From the NCBI GenBank assembly GCA_041389565.1, contig JAWKRP010000032.1, positions 1 to 64,000 on the forward strand: DNA of 64,000 nucleotides. Reading direction: 5' to 3'. Origin of the DNA: JACKEQ01 sp041389565. GTDB lineage: Bacteria > Myxococcota_A > UBA796 > GCA-2862545. Both the position numbers and the translations under genes were made by a program. Positions 36,521-44,021 of this stretch are shown here, piece after piece. How positions within the stretch are numbered: position 1 is the first letter of the stretch; the number at the start of each line of letters is the position of its first letter. The notes below the pieces were generated by a model. The model was not told where the DNA came from. It saw only the letters and a list, made by a program, of their open reading frames with translations, and ran no database searches.

Positions 36521-37504
36521 GTGCGTCGGGAGCGCGTCGGGATCGCGGTCGTCGCGGTGCTGCTCGGGCTCGCGGTGCTGTGGGCGCTGCTCCCGGACGG
36601 GTCGGGCCGCTCCGGGGGCGGTACACGCGAGACGTCCGACGCCACGCGCACGAAGCTCGGGCGCACCGCGCCCGTCCCGGACATCCCCGGAACGCGCGGT
36701 CCGGAGGTCGTTCCCGGGCCCGAAGGCGTGCTCGGCCTCGACGCACACGGCACGGATCCCGAGACGGTCGTCACCTGCGCGGTCCAGCCTGCGCTCGAGG
36801 CCCGCTCGGTCGAGATCGTCGACGACGCGCTCCCCGAGATCCCCGAGGTGGCACGCATCGCCGATGGCATCCTCGTGATCCCGGCGCCCCGCAAGCAGGG
36901 GTCGGGCGTGCTGAAGGTCGAGGGGTACGTGCCGGTCGCGTTCTCGTGGTCTGATGGGCGCTGCACCACCGAGCCGCTCGTGCTGACGGTCGGGAGCGCT
37001 GCCGTCGTGGGCATGGTCTACAACGCCGACGGAGAGCCCGAAGGGGCGGTGCGGGTGTGGGGGTGCGGAGCCTCGGTGAAGACCGACCGCGACGGAAGCT
37101 ACTACCTGGAGGCCGTGCCCGGCCGCGCCTGTACCGTGCAGGCCACCCGCCAGGACGGGGTGTTCACGGCATCGAGCCCCGAAGTGCCCGTCACACCGAA
37201 GGAGAACGAGGATCAGGTCGTGGATCTCCACCTCCCGCCGTTCCGCACGGCCGGTCTCGGGATCGTGGTCGAGGAGACCGCCGACGGCCTGGTGATCCAG
37301 CGGTCCCTCGCGGGCGGGAGCGCGTCCGACGCGGGGCTGCGGGCGGGGGATCGCGTACTGACGATCGACGGCGAGGACGCCGACATGCTCTCGCTCGACG
37401 AGTTCGTGCAGCTCGCGCTCGGCGAGCCGGGGTCATCCGTCGAGCTCGAGGTGGAGGGCGAAGGGGGCGTGCGCACGGTCACCCTGGAGCGCCGCGAGCT
37501 CTGA
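36521..37504 (+). CDS. Membrane-anchored protein with CarboxypepD_reg-like and C-terminal PDZ domains
   Basis: 327 residues from a GTG at 36521, five bases after the monooxygenase stop. One N-terminal transmembrane helix (GIAVVAVLLGLAVLWALL) is followed by a low-complexity linker. The middle has a beta-sandwich (VGMVYNADGEPEGAVRV to DRDGSYYLEAVPG). The last 90 residues form a PDZ domain (GLGIVVEETADGLVIQ, GLRAGDRVLTIDGEDA, VRTVTLERREL). No protease residues are present. It may scaffold the neighbouring monooxygenase or cytochrome in the periplasm. Confidence 0.78.
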   Translation: MRRERVGIAVVAVLLGLAVLWALLPDGSGRSGGGTRETSDATRTKLGRTAPVPDIPGTRGPEVVPGPEGVLGLDAHGTDPETVVTCAVQPALEARSVEIVDDALPEIPEVARIADGILVIPAPRKQGSGVLKVEGYVPVAFSWSDGRCTTEPLVLTVGSAAVVGMVYNADGEPEGAVRVWGCGASVKTDRDGSYYLEAVPGRACTVQATRQDGVFTASSPEVPVTPKENEDQVVDLHLPPFRTAGLGIVVEETADGLVIQRSLAGGSASDAGLRAGDRVLTIDGEDADMLSLDEFVQLALGEPGSSVELEVEGEGGVRTVTLERREL

Positions 37505-37574
37505 CACGTTCGTGACGAACCGCGAGGGAACCGGCCTCGGACCCCGCTGTCGGAAGCCAACAACGGAGGTTCCG

Positions 37575-37898
37575 ATGCGCTTCGCACTGTTCACCGCTTC
37601 GCTGCTGTTCTCGTCCCAGGCCCTCGCATGCGGCATGTACATCCGCCCCGAGATGAAGGTGGCGAGCATCGGCTCGCTCATGGAGATCGTCGACGACACC
37701 GAAGCGGATGCGGAGGCCGACGCCGCAGCGCTCGCGGCTGCCGAGCCGGTCGAGCTGCTGGCGCCCGCCGAGCCCGTCGTCCAGATCGCGACCCTCCCGG
37801 AGCTGCCGACCGTCGATGCGGCCACCGCGCCCGACGACGCGTCCGAGCCCGACGCGAAGAAGCGCCGCAAGGCCCGCAAGAACGATCCGAGCAGCTGA
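37575..37898 (+). CDS. Small secreted Ala/Glu-rich protein of unknown function
   Basis: 107 residues with GGAGG before the ATG. A clear signal peptide (RFALFTASLLFSSQALA) precedes CGMYIRPEMKVASIGSLME. The middle is Ala/Glu/Pro-rich and probably disordered, and the C-terminus is strongly basic (KKRRKARKNDPSS). The single mature Cys is immediately after the cleavage site, but the preceding residues do not form a standard lipobox. It lies between the PDZ and cytochrome genes, so it may belong to that system. Confidence 0.65.
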   Translation: MRFALFTASLLFSSQALACGMYIRPEMKVASIGSLMEIVDDTEADAEADAAALAAAEPVELLAPAEPVVQIATLPELPTVDAATAPDDASEPDAKKRRKARKNDPSS

Positions 37899-37917
37899 TC
37901 CTGGCGCCCACCGCCGC

Positions 37918-37923
37918 TACGAT
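37918..37923 (+). promoter_or_regulatory. Candidate -10 hexamer before the tetrahaem cytochrome gene
   Basis: TACGAT, then GCGCCC, then the ATG at 37930. CTGATC (37895-37900) sits 17 bases upstream as a weak -35. The gene has no Shine-Dalgarno, which fits a leaderless mRNA. Confidence 0.45.
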
Positions 37924-37929
37924 GCGCCC

Positions 37930-39093
37930 ATGAAGCGCTCGCTCACCCTGGTGGCGGCCGGTCTCGCCGGCTGGCTCACGCTCTCGGCCACCGCCCAGCC
38001 CACGGATCCCGCTGCCGAGTCGCTGGCGGCGCTCCGTGACGGGAACTGCAACCTGTGCCACGTCGTCCCCGGGCTCGAACCCGCCACGAAGGACGAGTCG
38101 TGCACCGGCTGCCACGTGTGGATCCGCGACACGAGCCGCGATCCTGCGAAGCGCGAGACCGCCATGAAGTTCTTCCCGCTGTGGGAGCGCTACGAGCGGA
38201 ACGTCGCGACGTACATGGAGGTTCCGTCGCTGCCCGCCGCGATGGCCCGCCTCGAGCCCGCGTGGGTGGAGCAGTGGCTCGCAGACCCCCACGACGTGCG
38301 GCCCGGGCTCCCGGAGGGGATGCCGCGGTTCGGGCTGGATGCCGGCCAGCGGCGAGCCATCGCGCAGGCGTTCGAGGCCCGCACCGCCCAGGTCGAGAAG
38401 ACGCCGAAGCCCTCGCGGAAGAACCTGGAGCGCGGGCGCGCGAAGCTGATGACCTCCGGATGCACCGCGTGCCACGGGTTCGGGGGCGCGATCCCTGCGT
38501 CTCCGGGCGTCGCCATCGCGCCGGATCTCGCCCACACGCGCTCGCGCATGTCGCCCGACATGACGGTCGCCTGGATCATGGACCCGAGGTCGATCTCGCC
38601 GTCGTCGACGATGATGTCGTTCGGCGTGCAGCGCGAGGACGCCATCGCGATCCGCGACTTCCTGTTCCTCGAAGACCCCGCGTGGGTCGAGCCGCCCGCG
38701 GTCACCGCCGATCCGCAGCCCACGAAGGAACCCGTGACGTGGGCGATGGTGGAGGAGCGCGTGTTCGGGAAGATCTGCGCGCACTGCCACATGGACCCGT
38801 CGCTGCCGGCCAACCAGGGGCGGCGTGGGCCCGGGAACGCCGGGGGCTTCGGCTACCCCGAGACGGGCATCCACCTGCAGTCTCCGGAAGGCGTGCGGGA
38901 GGTCGCGGATCGCATCGGTCCCGCGCTCCTGCGTCGCCGGCACGAGGCTCCACGAGACACGGTGCAACGCGGACAACGGCCTGCCACCTTGACACGGCCC
39001 GAGAAACCTGGGATGCCTTTGGGACTCCCACCTCTGCCCGACGAGGACATCTCCCTGGTCCTCGGCTGGATCGAGCAGGGGATGCCCGAGTAA
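37930..39093 (+). CDS. Tetrahaem c-type cytochrome
   Basis: 387 residues with a signal peptide (LVAAGLAGWLTLSATAQ). Four CxxCH haem sites are present: CNLCH (40-44), CTGCH (58-62), CTACH (178-182) and CAHCH (283-287). Methionine-rich stretches (SRMSPDMTVAWIM, STMMSF) offer axial ligands. The C-terminus ends in the cytochrome-like PLPDEDISLVLGWIEQG. It is periplasmic or outer-membrane associated and could pass electrons to the nearby copper monooxygenase. A stretch near 38.94-39.04 kb uses more A/T-ending codons than its neighbours but keeps the frame and reads through into the expected C-terminus. Confidence 0.88.
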   Translation: MKRSLTLVAAGLAGWLTLSATAQPTDPAAESLAALRDGNCNLCHVVPGLEPATKDESCTGCHVWIRDTSRDPAKRETAMKFFPLWERYERNVATYMEVPSLPAAMARLEPAWVEQWLADPHDVRPGLPEGMPRFGLDAGQRRAIAQAFEARTAQVEKTPKPSRKNLERGRAKLMTSGCTACHGFGGAIPASPGVAIAPDLAHTRSRMSPDMTVAWIMDPRSISPSSTMMSFGVQREDAIAIRDFLFLEDPAWVEPPAVTADPQPTKEPVTWAMVEERVFGKICAHCHMDPSLPANQGRRGPGNAGGFGYPETGIHLQSPEGVREVADRIGPALLRRRHEAPRDTVQRGQRPATLTRPEKPGMPLGLPPLPDEDISLVLGWIEQGMPE

Positions 39094-39174
39094 CCCTCCT
39101 TCCGAAACGTCCTTCCTTCCTCCTCTCCCTCCCCCTTCCGTGGCCGCGCCCTCCTTGCGGCAGCTGGAGATGCC

Positions 39175-40236
39175 ATGAACCGATTCGATCCACCCGGTGG
39201 ACACCCCTGGGGCCTGTTCGCGCTGTGCGGCGGCAGCCTGCTCCTCAACCTCGTGCTCGGCACCCGCCTGATGATGGCGCCCGCGGCTCCCGAGCCCGCG
39301 CTGGTCCAGCCCGACGTTCCCGCGCCTGCCGCCGTCGTGCGGGAGGTGGGCGAGGTCCCGGTCCCCGTGCAGCCGGTCCACGAAGAGCCCGTGCTGGACG
39401 AGCCGATCGTCGAGGAACCCATGGATGCGCCCGCGGCAGCGGTCGCCGACCCCGACCTGCCCGCCGACGTGAAGACCACGTCGCTCACCATCGAGCACAG
39501 CCTCGCGCGCACGTTCACGAACGGCATCGGTGACGAAGGCGACGAGGTGGCGGCCGTCGTGGCCCGCCTGTTCGTGTGGGACCTCGACCTGCGCCGTGAT
39601 CTCCAGGCCGGCGATCACATCACGGTCGCGTGGGAGGGCTCCGGCCCCGGGCTCCAGATCCCCGCGGCCCGCTACGAGTCCCGCAAGCTGGGGTCGCTCC
39701 GTGCGTACCGCTACACGGCCGCTGGCGACACCTACCCGAGCTGGTGGAACGAGGACGGTGTGGAGGTCTCCCGAGCGCTCGTGGACAGCCCGATCGAGGG
39801 GTACGAGCAGATCACGAGCCTCCTGAAGGACCGCCCCAAGCACCGCGGCATGGACTTCAAGGCCCCGGAGGGCACGCCCATCACGAGCCCGCGCAACGGC
39901 ACCGTTCAGCGGATCGATTGGAACCTGCGGAACAACGGGAACTGTGTCGAGGTGAAGTACGACGACGGCACGCTCGCGAAGTTCCTGCACCTCTCCGGCA
40001 CCGACGTGAAGGAGGGGCAGCGCGTGAAGAAGGGCCAGGTGGTCGGGCGCTCCGGGAACACCGGGCACTCCACGGCTCCGCACCTGCACTACGAGCTCGA
40101 GAAGAACGACGCGGTGGTCGATCCGATCGACTACCACGGCCTCACGCGCCGCACGCTCGACTCCGCGGAGCGCGCGCGCTTCGACGCCCGGATCGCGCGC
40201 CTCGACGCCTGGCTCGACGCCGCAGACCGAAAGTGA
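39175..40236 (+). CDS. M23-family peptidoglycan endopeptidase
   Basis: 353 residues. One N-terminal membrane anchor (GLFALCGGSLLLNLVLG) is followed by a Pro/Val/Glu-rich linker (residues 35-100). A small beta domain precedes the LytM/M23 domain, in which zinc ligands His223 and Asp227 (HRGMDF) and His303/His305 (HLHYE) are all present, so it should be active. Such enzymes cut peptide crosslinks during growth or division. GGAG lies five bases before the ATG. A strong UUCG hairpin follows the gene. Confidence 0.92.
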   Translation: MNRFDPPGGHPWGLFALCGGSLLLNLVLGTRLMMAPAAPEPALVQPDVPAPAAVVREVGEVPVPVQPVHEEPVLDEPIVEEPMDAPAAAVADPDLPADVKTTSLTIEHSLARTFTNGIGDEGDEVAAVVARLFVWDLDLRRDLQAGDHITVAWEGSGPGLQIPAARYESRKLGSLRAYRYTAAGDTYPSWWNEDGVEVSRALVDSPIEGYEQITSLLKDRPKHRGMDFKAPEGTPITSPRNGTVQRIDWNLRNNGNCVEVKYDDGTLAKFLHLSGTDVKEGQRVKKGQVVGRSGNTGHSTAPHLHYELEKNDAVVDPIDYHGLTRRTLDSAERARFDARIARLDAWLDAADRK

Positions 40237-40241
40237 CATCG

Positions 40242-40267
40242 GCGCGGGGGTGTTCGTACCCCCTCGC
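40242..40267 (+). terminator. UUCG-tetraloop hairpin after the M23 gene
   Basis: GGGGGTG (40246-40252) and TACCCCC (40257-40263) pair around TTCG, with an outer GCG/CGC extension past one mismatch. It starts six bases after the stop at 40236. There is no U-tract, but the structure should be very stable. Confidence 0.6.
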
Positions 40268-40312
40268 GTGTCGACATAGGGAGAGCAGTGGCGGGTGACC
40301 CGTCTCTCCCTG

Positions 40313-40318
40313 TACGAT
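40313..40318 (+). promoter_or_regulatory. Candidate -10 hexamer before the 50-codon gene
   Basis: TACGAT in the gap after the UUCG hairpin. It would start transcription near 40325, just before the GAGG that precedes the ATG at 40339. No -35 match is seen. Confidence 0.35.
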
Positions 40319-40338
40319 GAATGGAGCGAGGTCGGCAG

Positions 40339-40491
40339 ATGGCCAACAAGTGGGTCGAAGCGCTGGAACAGTTGGGACGCCGTGCCAAGGAATGGCTCGC
40401 CGAGCTCGAGTCCACGCTCAACCCACAGCCCGAGCTCGTCCCGGTCCCCGTGCGGCCCACTCCGCCGCGCCGGCGAGACGCTCGGGACTGA
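40339..40491 (+). CDS. Small protein of 50 residues, unknown
   Basis: Starts MANKWVEALEQLGRRAK and ends RRRDARD. GAGG seven bases before this ATG favours it over an in-frame ATG at 40321. The first half is an amphipathic helix with alternating Lys/Arg and Glu (KWVEALEQLGRRAKEWLAELE). The second half is Pro/Val-rich with a basic end (PVPVRPTPPRRR). There is no signal peptide or transmembrane helix. It is flanked by a terminator-like hairpin before and the gene at 40528 after, with which it may be co-transcribed. No family is recognised. Confidence 0.55.
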   Translation: MANKWVEALEQLGRRAKEWLAELESTLNPQPELVPVPVRPTPPRRRDARD

Positions 40492-40527
40492 GCGTCCCGG
40501 GGAGACGCGTCGATACGGGAATTCCCG

Positions 40528-41643
40528 ATGACCGACCCCTTCACCGTCGCCACCACGTCGTTCGCAGTGGCCCTCTCGTTCGCGATCGGCTGGCTCTCCT
40601 GGCCCCGTGAGACCGACATCGAGGGCGAGCGGTTGTTCAAGGTCGTGCTCGCCACGCTCCTGCGCGGGCGCGTCGAAGCCGCGGGCGGCGAGGTCGACGA
40701 CTGGCGCCGCGCGGTGATCGCGAGCGCGCCCTACCATCCGGCCGGGCGCTTCCCGGAGGCGAAGGTGACCGGTGTGGGCCGCGCCGGCCTGCCGGCGTCG
40801 ATCGAAGGCGAGCAGGCCCTGATGGCCGCGCTCGATGGCCTCCCGGATCTGGCCGCTCGCTGGCGGTTCCTGTACGACGAAGACGAGGTCGGGCTGGCGG
40901 TGAGGCTCGACGACCCCATCGAGCTGGGTCCGTCGTACGATCCGGGCGTGAAGCTCGGCACGACGGCGGGCTGGTCGGCGCTCGCGGACTGGGGAGCGGG
41001 CGAGAGCACGGCGTTCCCCGAGGTGCTGGCGCGGCGGTCGAACGCCGTGTGGGTGCTCGTGGGCGGAACGCGTGACGAGCCCGTTCTGGACGCCCTGGAA
41101 GCCCTGGTGCCCCGCGTGGTGCGCGTGCCCGTCGACCCGGCCGACGTGCTCGACACCGAAGCGCTCGAGCGCGCCGCCGCCGAGGTGATGCGAGACCCCA
41201 CCGAGCGCCTCGTGCTCGTGGGGGCCGAAGCCGGCATCCAGGCCGTGCTCCGGCTGATGGTGGCGCGGGCGCCCCTCCGCGACCGGGTGCTCGCCGTGCT
41301 GTCGATCGGCGGGGTGCTGGTGGGCGACCCCGACGACGATGGGCCGCTGGGCGCGCTGCGCCTCACCGACTGGATGGAAGCGCACTTCACGCACCACGAG
41401 CTCGACACCGAGATGACGCGGAAGACGCCGTACTTCTGCGTGCAGTGGCTCGACCGCTCGACCGAGCCGCCGTCCGGACGCGGCCAGGTGCTCGGGCGTG
41501 GGCGGTTCCCGCAGCCGAGGTCCGAGGCGCTCACGCAGGACCACGTGGAGGTGGTCGATCTCGGAGTGGTGTTCGATGGAACGGACCCCGAGCTGCTGGC
41601 TCGTGGGCTGTGGGCGACGGTCGGTTTCTGGGTGGCGGGATAA
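40528..41643 (+). CDS. Protein of unknown function with N-terminal membrane segment
   Basis: 371 residues. Residues 6-25 (TVATTSFAVALSFAIGWLSW) are hydrophobic. The rest looks like a soluble alpha/beta domain with VWVLVGGTRDEPVLDALE, VVRVPVDPADVLD, LVLVGAEAGIQAVLRLM and VLAVLSIGGVLVGDPDDD. LVGAEAG sits where an alpha/beta-hydrolase nucleophile elbow would be but lacks Ser/Cys/Asp, so a hydrolase call is not supported. It is 19 bases upstream of tcdA and probably in the same operon. Confidence 0.6.
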   Translation: MTDPFTVATTSFAVALSFAIGWLSWPRETDIEGERLFKVVLATLLRGRVEAAGGEVDDWRRAVIASAPYHPAGRFPEAKVTGVGRAGLPASIEGEQALMAALDGLPDLAARWRFLYDEDEVGLAVRLDDPIELGPSYDPGVKLGTTAGWSALADWGAGESTAFPEVLARRSNAVWVLVGGTRDEPVLDALEALVPRVVRVPVDPADVLDTEALERAAAEVMRDPTERLVLVGAEAGIQAVLRLMVARAPLRDRVLAVLSIGGVLVGDPDDDGPLGALRLTDWMEAHFTHHELDTEMTRKTPYFCVQWLDRSTEPPSGRGQVLGRGRFPQPRSEALTQDHVEVVDLGVVFDGTDPELLARGLWATVGFWVAG

Positions 41644-41662
41644 GCGGACGCCGGAGGTCCGC

Positions 41663-42529
41663 ATGCGCAAGATGCACCCGTTCCATCGCACCGAGCTGCT
41701 CGTCGGCGGAGAGGGGTTCGACCGCCTGTCCGGAGCGAGCGCCATCGTCATCGGGCTCGGCGGAGTCGGGTCGTACGCGGCCGAGGCCCTCGTGCGCTCC
41801 GGCGTGGGGCGTGTGGTGCTCGTCGACTTCGACAAGGTGTGCGTCACGAACGTGAACCGCCAGCTCCACGCGACGCGGAAGACGGTCGGGAAGTCGAAGG
41901 CCGAGCTCATGGGCGAGCGCTGCGAGGCGATCAACCCGAAGTGCGAGGTGGTCGTGATGCCCGTGTTCTACGAGCGCAGCACGTCCGACGCCATCCTCGG
42001 CGAGGGTGCCGACTACGTGCTCGACTGCATCGACAACATGAAGGCGAAGCTCGACCTCCTCGAGACGTGCGTGCAGCGCGGTCTGCCCGTGATCTCGGCG
42101 ATGGGCGCGGGCGGACGCATGGATCCCACGCGCATCCGCGTGTCCGACCTTTCGGAGACCCGCATCGACCCGTTCGCCCGCATCGTCCGCGAGAACCTCC
42201 GCGAGCGCGGCATCGAGTCGGGCTTCGAGTGCGTGTGGACCGACGAGCCCCCGAACGACCTCGATGCGGCGGCCCAGGCGGCGTTCAAGTGCATCTGTGC
42301 GGAGAAGGACAACGGCAAGCACACCTGCGACATGCGTCTGCAGGTGCAGGGCTCGGTCGCCTGGATGCCGGCGATGTTCGGGCTGACCATGGCGGGAACC
42401 GTCGTGCACCGCCTGCTCGACCGTCCGCTCGCGTCTGACGCCAGGCCGAAGCCCCGGATGAAGGCCATGTCCGGCAAGCTGTCGAACCAGCGGAAGCGTG
42501 AGCTGCTCGCCGAGCTCGCCGAGCGGTGA
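41663..42529 (+). CDS. tcdA: tRNA threonylcarbamoyladenosine dehydratase TcdA (CsdL)
   Basis: 288 residues. It is an E1-like ThiF-fold enzyme that uses ATP to cyclise t6A37 to ct6A in ANN-reading tRNAs. Visible features are the nucleotide loop GLGGVGSYAAE, DFDKVCVTNVNRQ, SKAELMGER and CIDNMKAKLDLL, and a Cys-containing region (FKCICAEKDNGKHTC). The length is close to E. coli TcdA. GGAGG lies five bases before the ATG. Its stop overlaps the GTG of the chromate-transporter gene. The Cys desulfurase and CsdE partners are not in the window. Confidence 0.9.
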   Translation: MRKMHPFHRTELLVGGEGFDRLSGASAIVIGLGGVGSYAAEALVRSGVGRVVLVDFDKVCVTNVNRQLHATRKTVGKSKAELMGERCEAINPKCEVVVMPVFYERSTSDAILGEGADYVLDCIDNMKAKLDLLETCVQRGLPVISAMGAGGRMDPTRIRVSDLSETRIDPFARIVRENLRERGIESGFECVWTDEPPNDLDAAAQAAFKCICAEKDNGKHTCDMRLQVQGSVAWMPAMFGLTMAGTVVHRLLDRPLASDARPKPRMKAMSGKLSNQRKRELLAELAER

Positions 42530-43044
42530 GCGCGCCCGGCCTGTTCTTCGCGTTCGGGCGCGTCGGGCTGTTCGCGTTCGGCGGGGGCCCCAGCATGCTG
42601 CCGCTCATGCAGGAGGAGTGCGTCGGGAACGGCTTCGTCACGAAGGAGCAGTTCATCGAGGGGCTCGCGCTCGGGAACAGCCTGCCTGGCCCCATCGCGA
42701 CGAAGATGGCGCTGTACGTCGGCTGGCTCGACTCCGGTCCGCTCGGTGCCGCGGCCGCACTCGTGGGGGTGCTCGCGCCGAGCTCGGTCCTGATGGGTCT
42801 GCTGGCGGCCGTCATCCTGCGGAACCGCGAGGATCCGTACGTCGCGGCGGCGCTCACCGGGGTGAAGCCGGCCATCGTGGGCATGATGTTCTACGTGGCG
42901 GTCGACCTCGCGCCGAGCGGCGTGACCGGCTGGGTGGGCGGCCTCATCGGTGTGATCGCGTTCGCAGCCCTGCTCGCGCGCGTGCACCCGGGGCTCGTCA
43001 TCCTCGGGGCCGCGGTGTTCGGGGCGCTCGCGCTCCGTTCCTGA
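42526..43044 (+). CDS. Half-size chromate transporter (CHR domain)
   Basis: 172 residues, one CHR domain instead of the usual two. The N-terminal FGRVGLFAFGGGPSMLPLMQ and GNSLPGPIATKMALYVGW are the family's signature blocks. Four to five hydrophobic segments follow. Short CHR proteins normally work as pairs encoded side by side, but no second half is next to it here, so it may form homodimers. The GTG at 42526 overlaps the tcdA stop as GTGA. Chromate as substrate is a family inference. Confidence 0.85.
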   Translation: MSAPGLFFAFGRVGLFAFGGGPSMLPLMQEECVGNGFVTKEQFIEGLALGNSLPGPIATKMALYVGWLDSGPLGAAAALVGVLAPSSVLMGLLAAVILRNREDPYVAAALTGVKPAIVGMMFYVAVDLAPSGVTGWVGGLIGVIAFAALLARVHPGLVILGAAVFGALALRS

Positions 43045-43150
43045 TGGCTCGCTGAAGGCTCCCGGCAACAGGAAATCGTCGGTAATCGGTGGGAACGGAC
43101 CGTGGGGCTACATCGGGGAAAGAGGAGCGAGGCTCCTCGCTGGAGTCCCC

Positions 43151-43630
43151 ATGCACCTGCTCCTCGGCATCGCCTTCGCCAACCCGGCCATGAACGGCAC
43201 CTGGACCCTCGACCGCGCGGCCTCGGAGCCCGTGGCCCCCATCCTGCGCGCCCAGGGGCTCACCTGGCTGGAGCGCACACTCGCGGAGGCCGGCTCGCCC
43301 ACGCACACCATCGAGTGGCGCCCCGAACACGCCGTCGTGCACGTGCAGAGCGGGTGGTACGAGCGCGTGGACGACCTCCCGCTGGACGGGGTGGCCCGTC
43401 GGTCGACCGTGGCGCGCGTTGGCGAGGTCAACGTGGCGTCGGAGATGGTGGATGGCGTGCTGGTGACCCGCGCGGAGCTCACGCTGCGGGACGGCGCACC
43501 GGCGGTGCTGGAGTCCCACCGCGAGCTCGTCGACGCCGACACGCTGCGGCTCACCATGCGCTTCGCCCGCCAGGACTCCACGAGCCCGGAGTGGCTGACG
43601 GCGGAGCGGATCTTCCTGCGGCAGCCCTGA
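43151..43630 (+). CDS. Secreted protein of unknown function
   Basis: 159 residues. It begins with a very short hydrophobic leader (MHLLLGIAFA), then NPAMNGTWTLDRAASEPVAPIL. The body is beta-rich with alternating polar and hydrophobic residues (AVVHVQSGWYERVDDLPLDG, MRFARQDSTSPEWLTAERIF), like lipocalin-type or DUF-type small barrels. GGAG precedes the ATG by five bases. Its stop codon is the first TGA of the second 30-bp repeat array. No family is recognised. Confidence 0.62.
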   Translation: MHLLLGIAFANPAMNGTWTLDRAASEPVAPILRAQGLTWLERTLAEAGSPTHTIEWRPEHAVVHVQSGWYERVDDLPLDGVARRSTVARVGEVNVASEMVDGVLVTRAELTLRDGAPAVLESHRELVDADTLRLTMRFARQDSTSPEWLTAERIFLRQP

Positions 43631-43708
43631 GTCCCGCAGGGACGGTCCGTGAGTCCCGAGGGCCCGCAGGGACGGTCCGTGAGTCCCGAGGGCCCGCAGG
43701 GACGGTCC
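43628..43708. repeat. 30-bp repeat array in a convergent gap, copy 2
   Basis: A partial unit (43628-43648, lacking nine central bases) and two identical full units (43649-43678 and 43679-43708) of GTGAGTCCCGAGGG followed by CCCGCAGGGACGGTCC. The array starts on the stop codon of the gene at 43151 and ends six bases before the stop of the opposite gene, the same layout and orientation as the array at 17193. Confidence 0.88.
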
Positions 43709-43714
43709 GTGAGC

Positions 43715-43894
43715 TCAGAGGGTGAGGAGCATCAGGACGGACGCCGTGATGCTGAAGCTCAGGACCATCGCGAGCAGCGCGTACTCCGTGGTGTCGCGCG
43801 GCATGCGCCGCAGGATCGGCTCACCCCGCATGGGCTCGGGCTCTTCGAGCAGCCACTCGGGCCGACGGGGCGCGGGCATCGGCGTGCTGTCCAT
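43715..43894 (-). CDS. Small tail-anchored membrane protein with RRPEWL motif
   Basis: 59 residues from the ATG at 43894 (GGAG four bases upstream). APRRPEWLLEEPEPM is followed by a basic patch (ILRRMPRD) and a C-terminal transmembrane helix (YALLAMVLSFSITASVLMLLTL) that ends the protein. A longer form is possible from a CTG at 43954 behind a perfect AGGAGG, which would add 20 residues (beginning SRSTPHPPTIDAESE); GTG at 43906 is a third option. It shares its plan with the protein at 34835. The 3' end abuts the 30-bp repeat array. Confidence 0.6.
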   Translation of the reverse strand: MDSTPMPAPRRPEWLLEEPEPMRGEPILRRMPRDTTEYALLAMVLSFSITASVLMLLTL

Positions 43895-44021
43895 CCAGCT
43901 CCGCACCTCGGACTCGGCGTCGATCGTCGGCGGGTGAGGGGTGGACCGGCTCAGGGAACCTCCTGCGCGGAAAAACCTTCGGCAGTGGAAGAAGCTTACT
44001 CCACTCCCGATCTGCCGACCA

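Noticed and set aside
38940..39040. A/T-ending codons in the tetrahaem cytochrome gene as a sign of inserted foreign DNA
   Set aside because: The frame continues and the encoded end (PLPDEDISLVLGWIEQG) fits cytochrome C-termini. The codon shift alone is weak evidence.
40528..41643. Alpha/beta hydrolase call for the unknown protein
   Set aside because: The elbow-like LVGAEAG has no nucleophile and no catalytic triad is visible.
37678..41934. A 1418-codon open frame on the minus strand
   Set aside because: It lies opposite five well-supported plus-strand genes. GC-rich codons make stop-free antisense frames common here; its translation is Arg/His/Gly-rich with no domain.
43081..43120. ECF-type promoter (GGGAAC with a downstream motif)
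   Set aside because: The -10 part does not match any clear ECF consensus at the right spacing.
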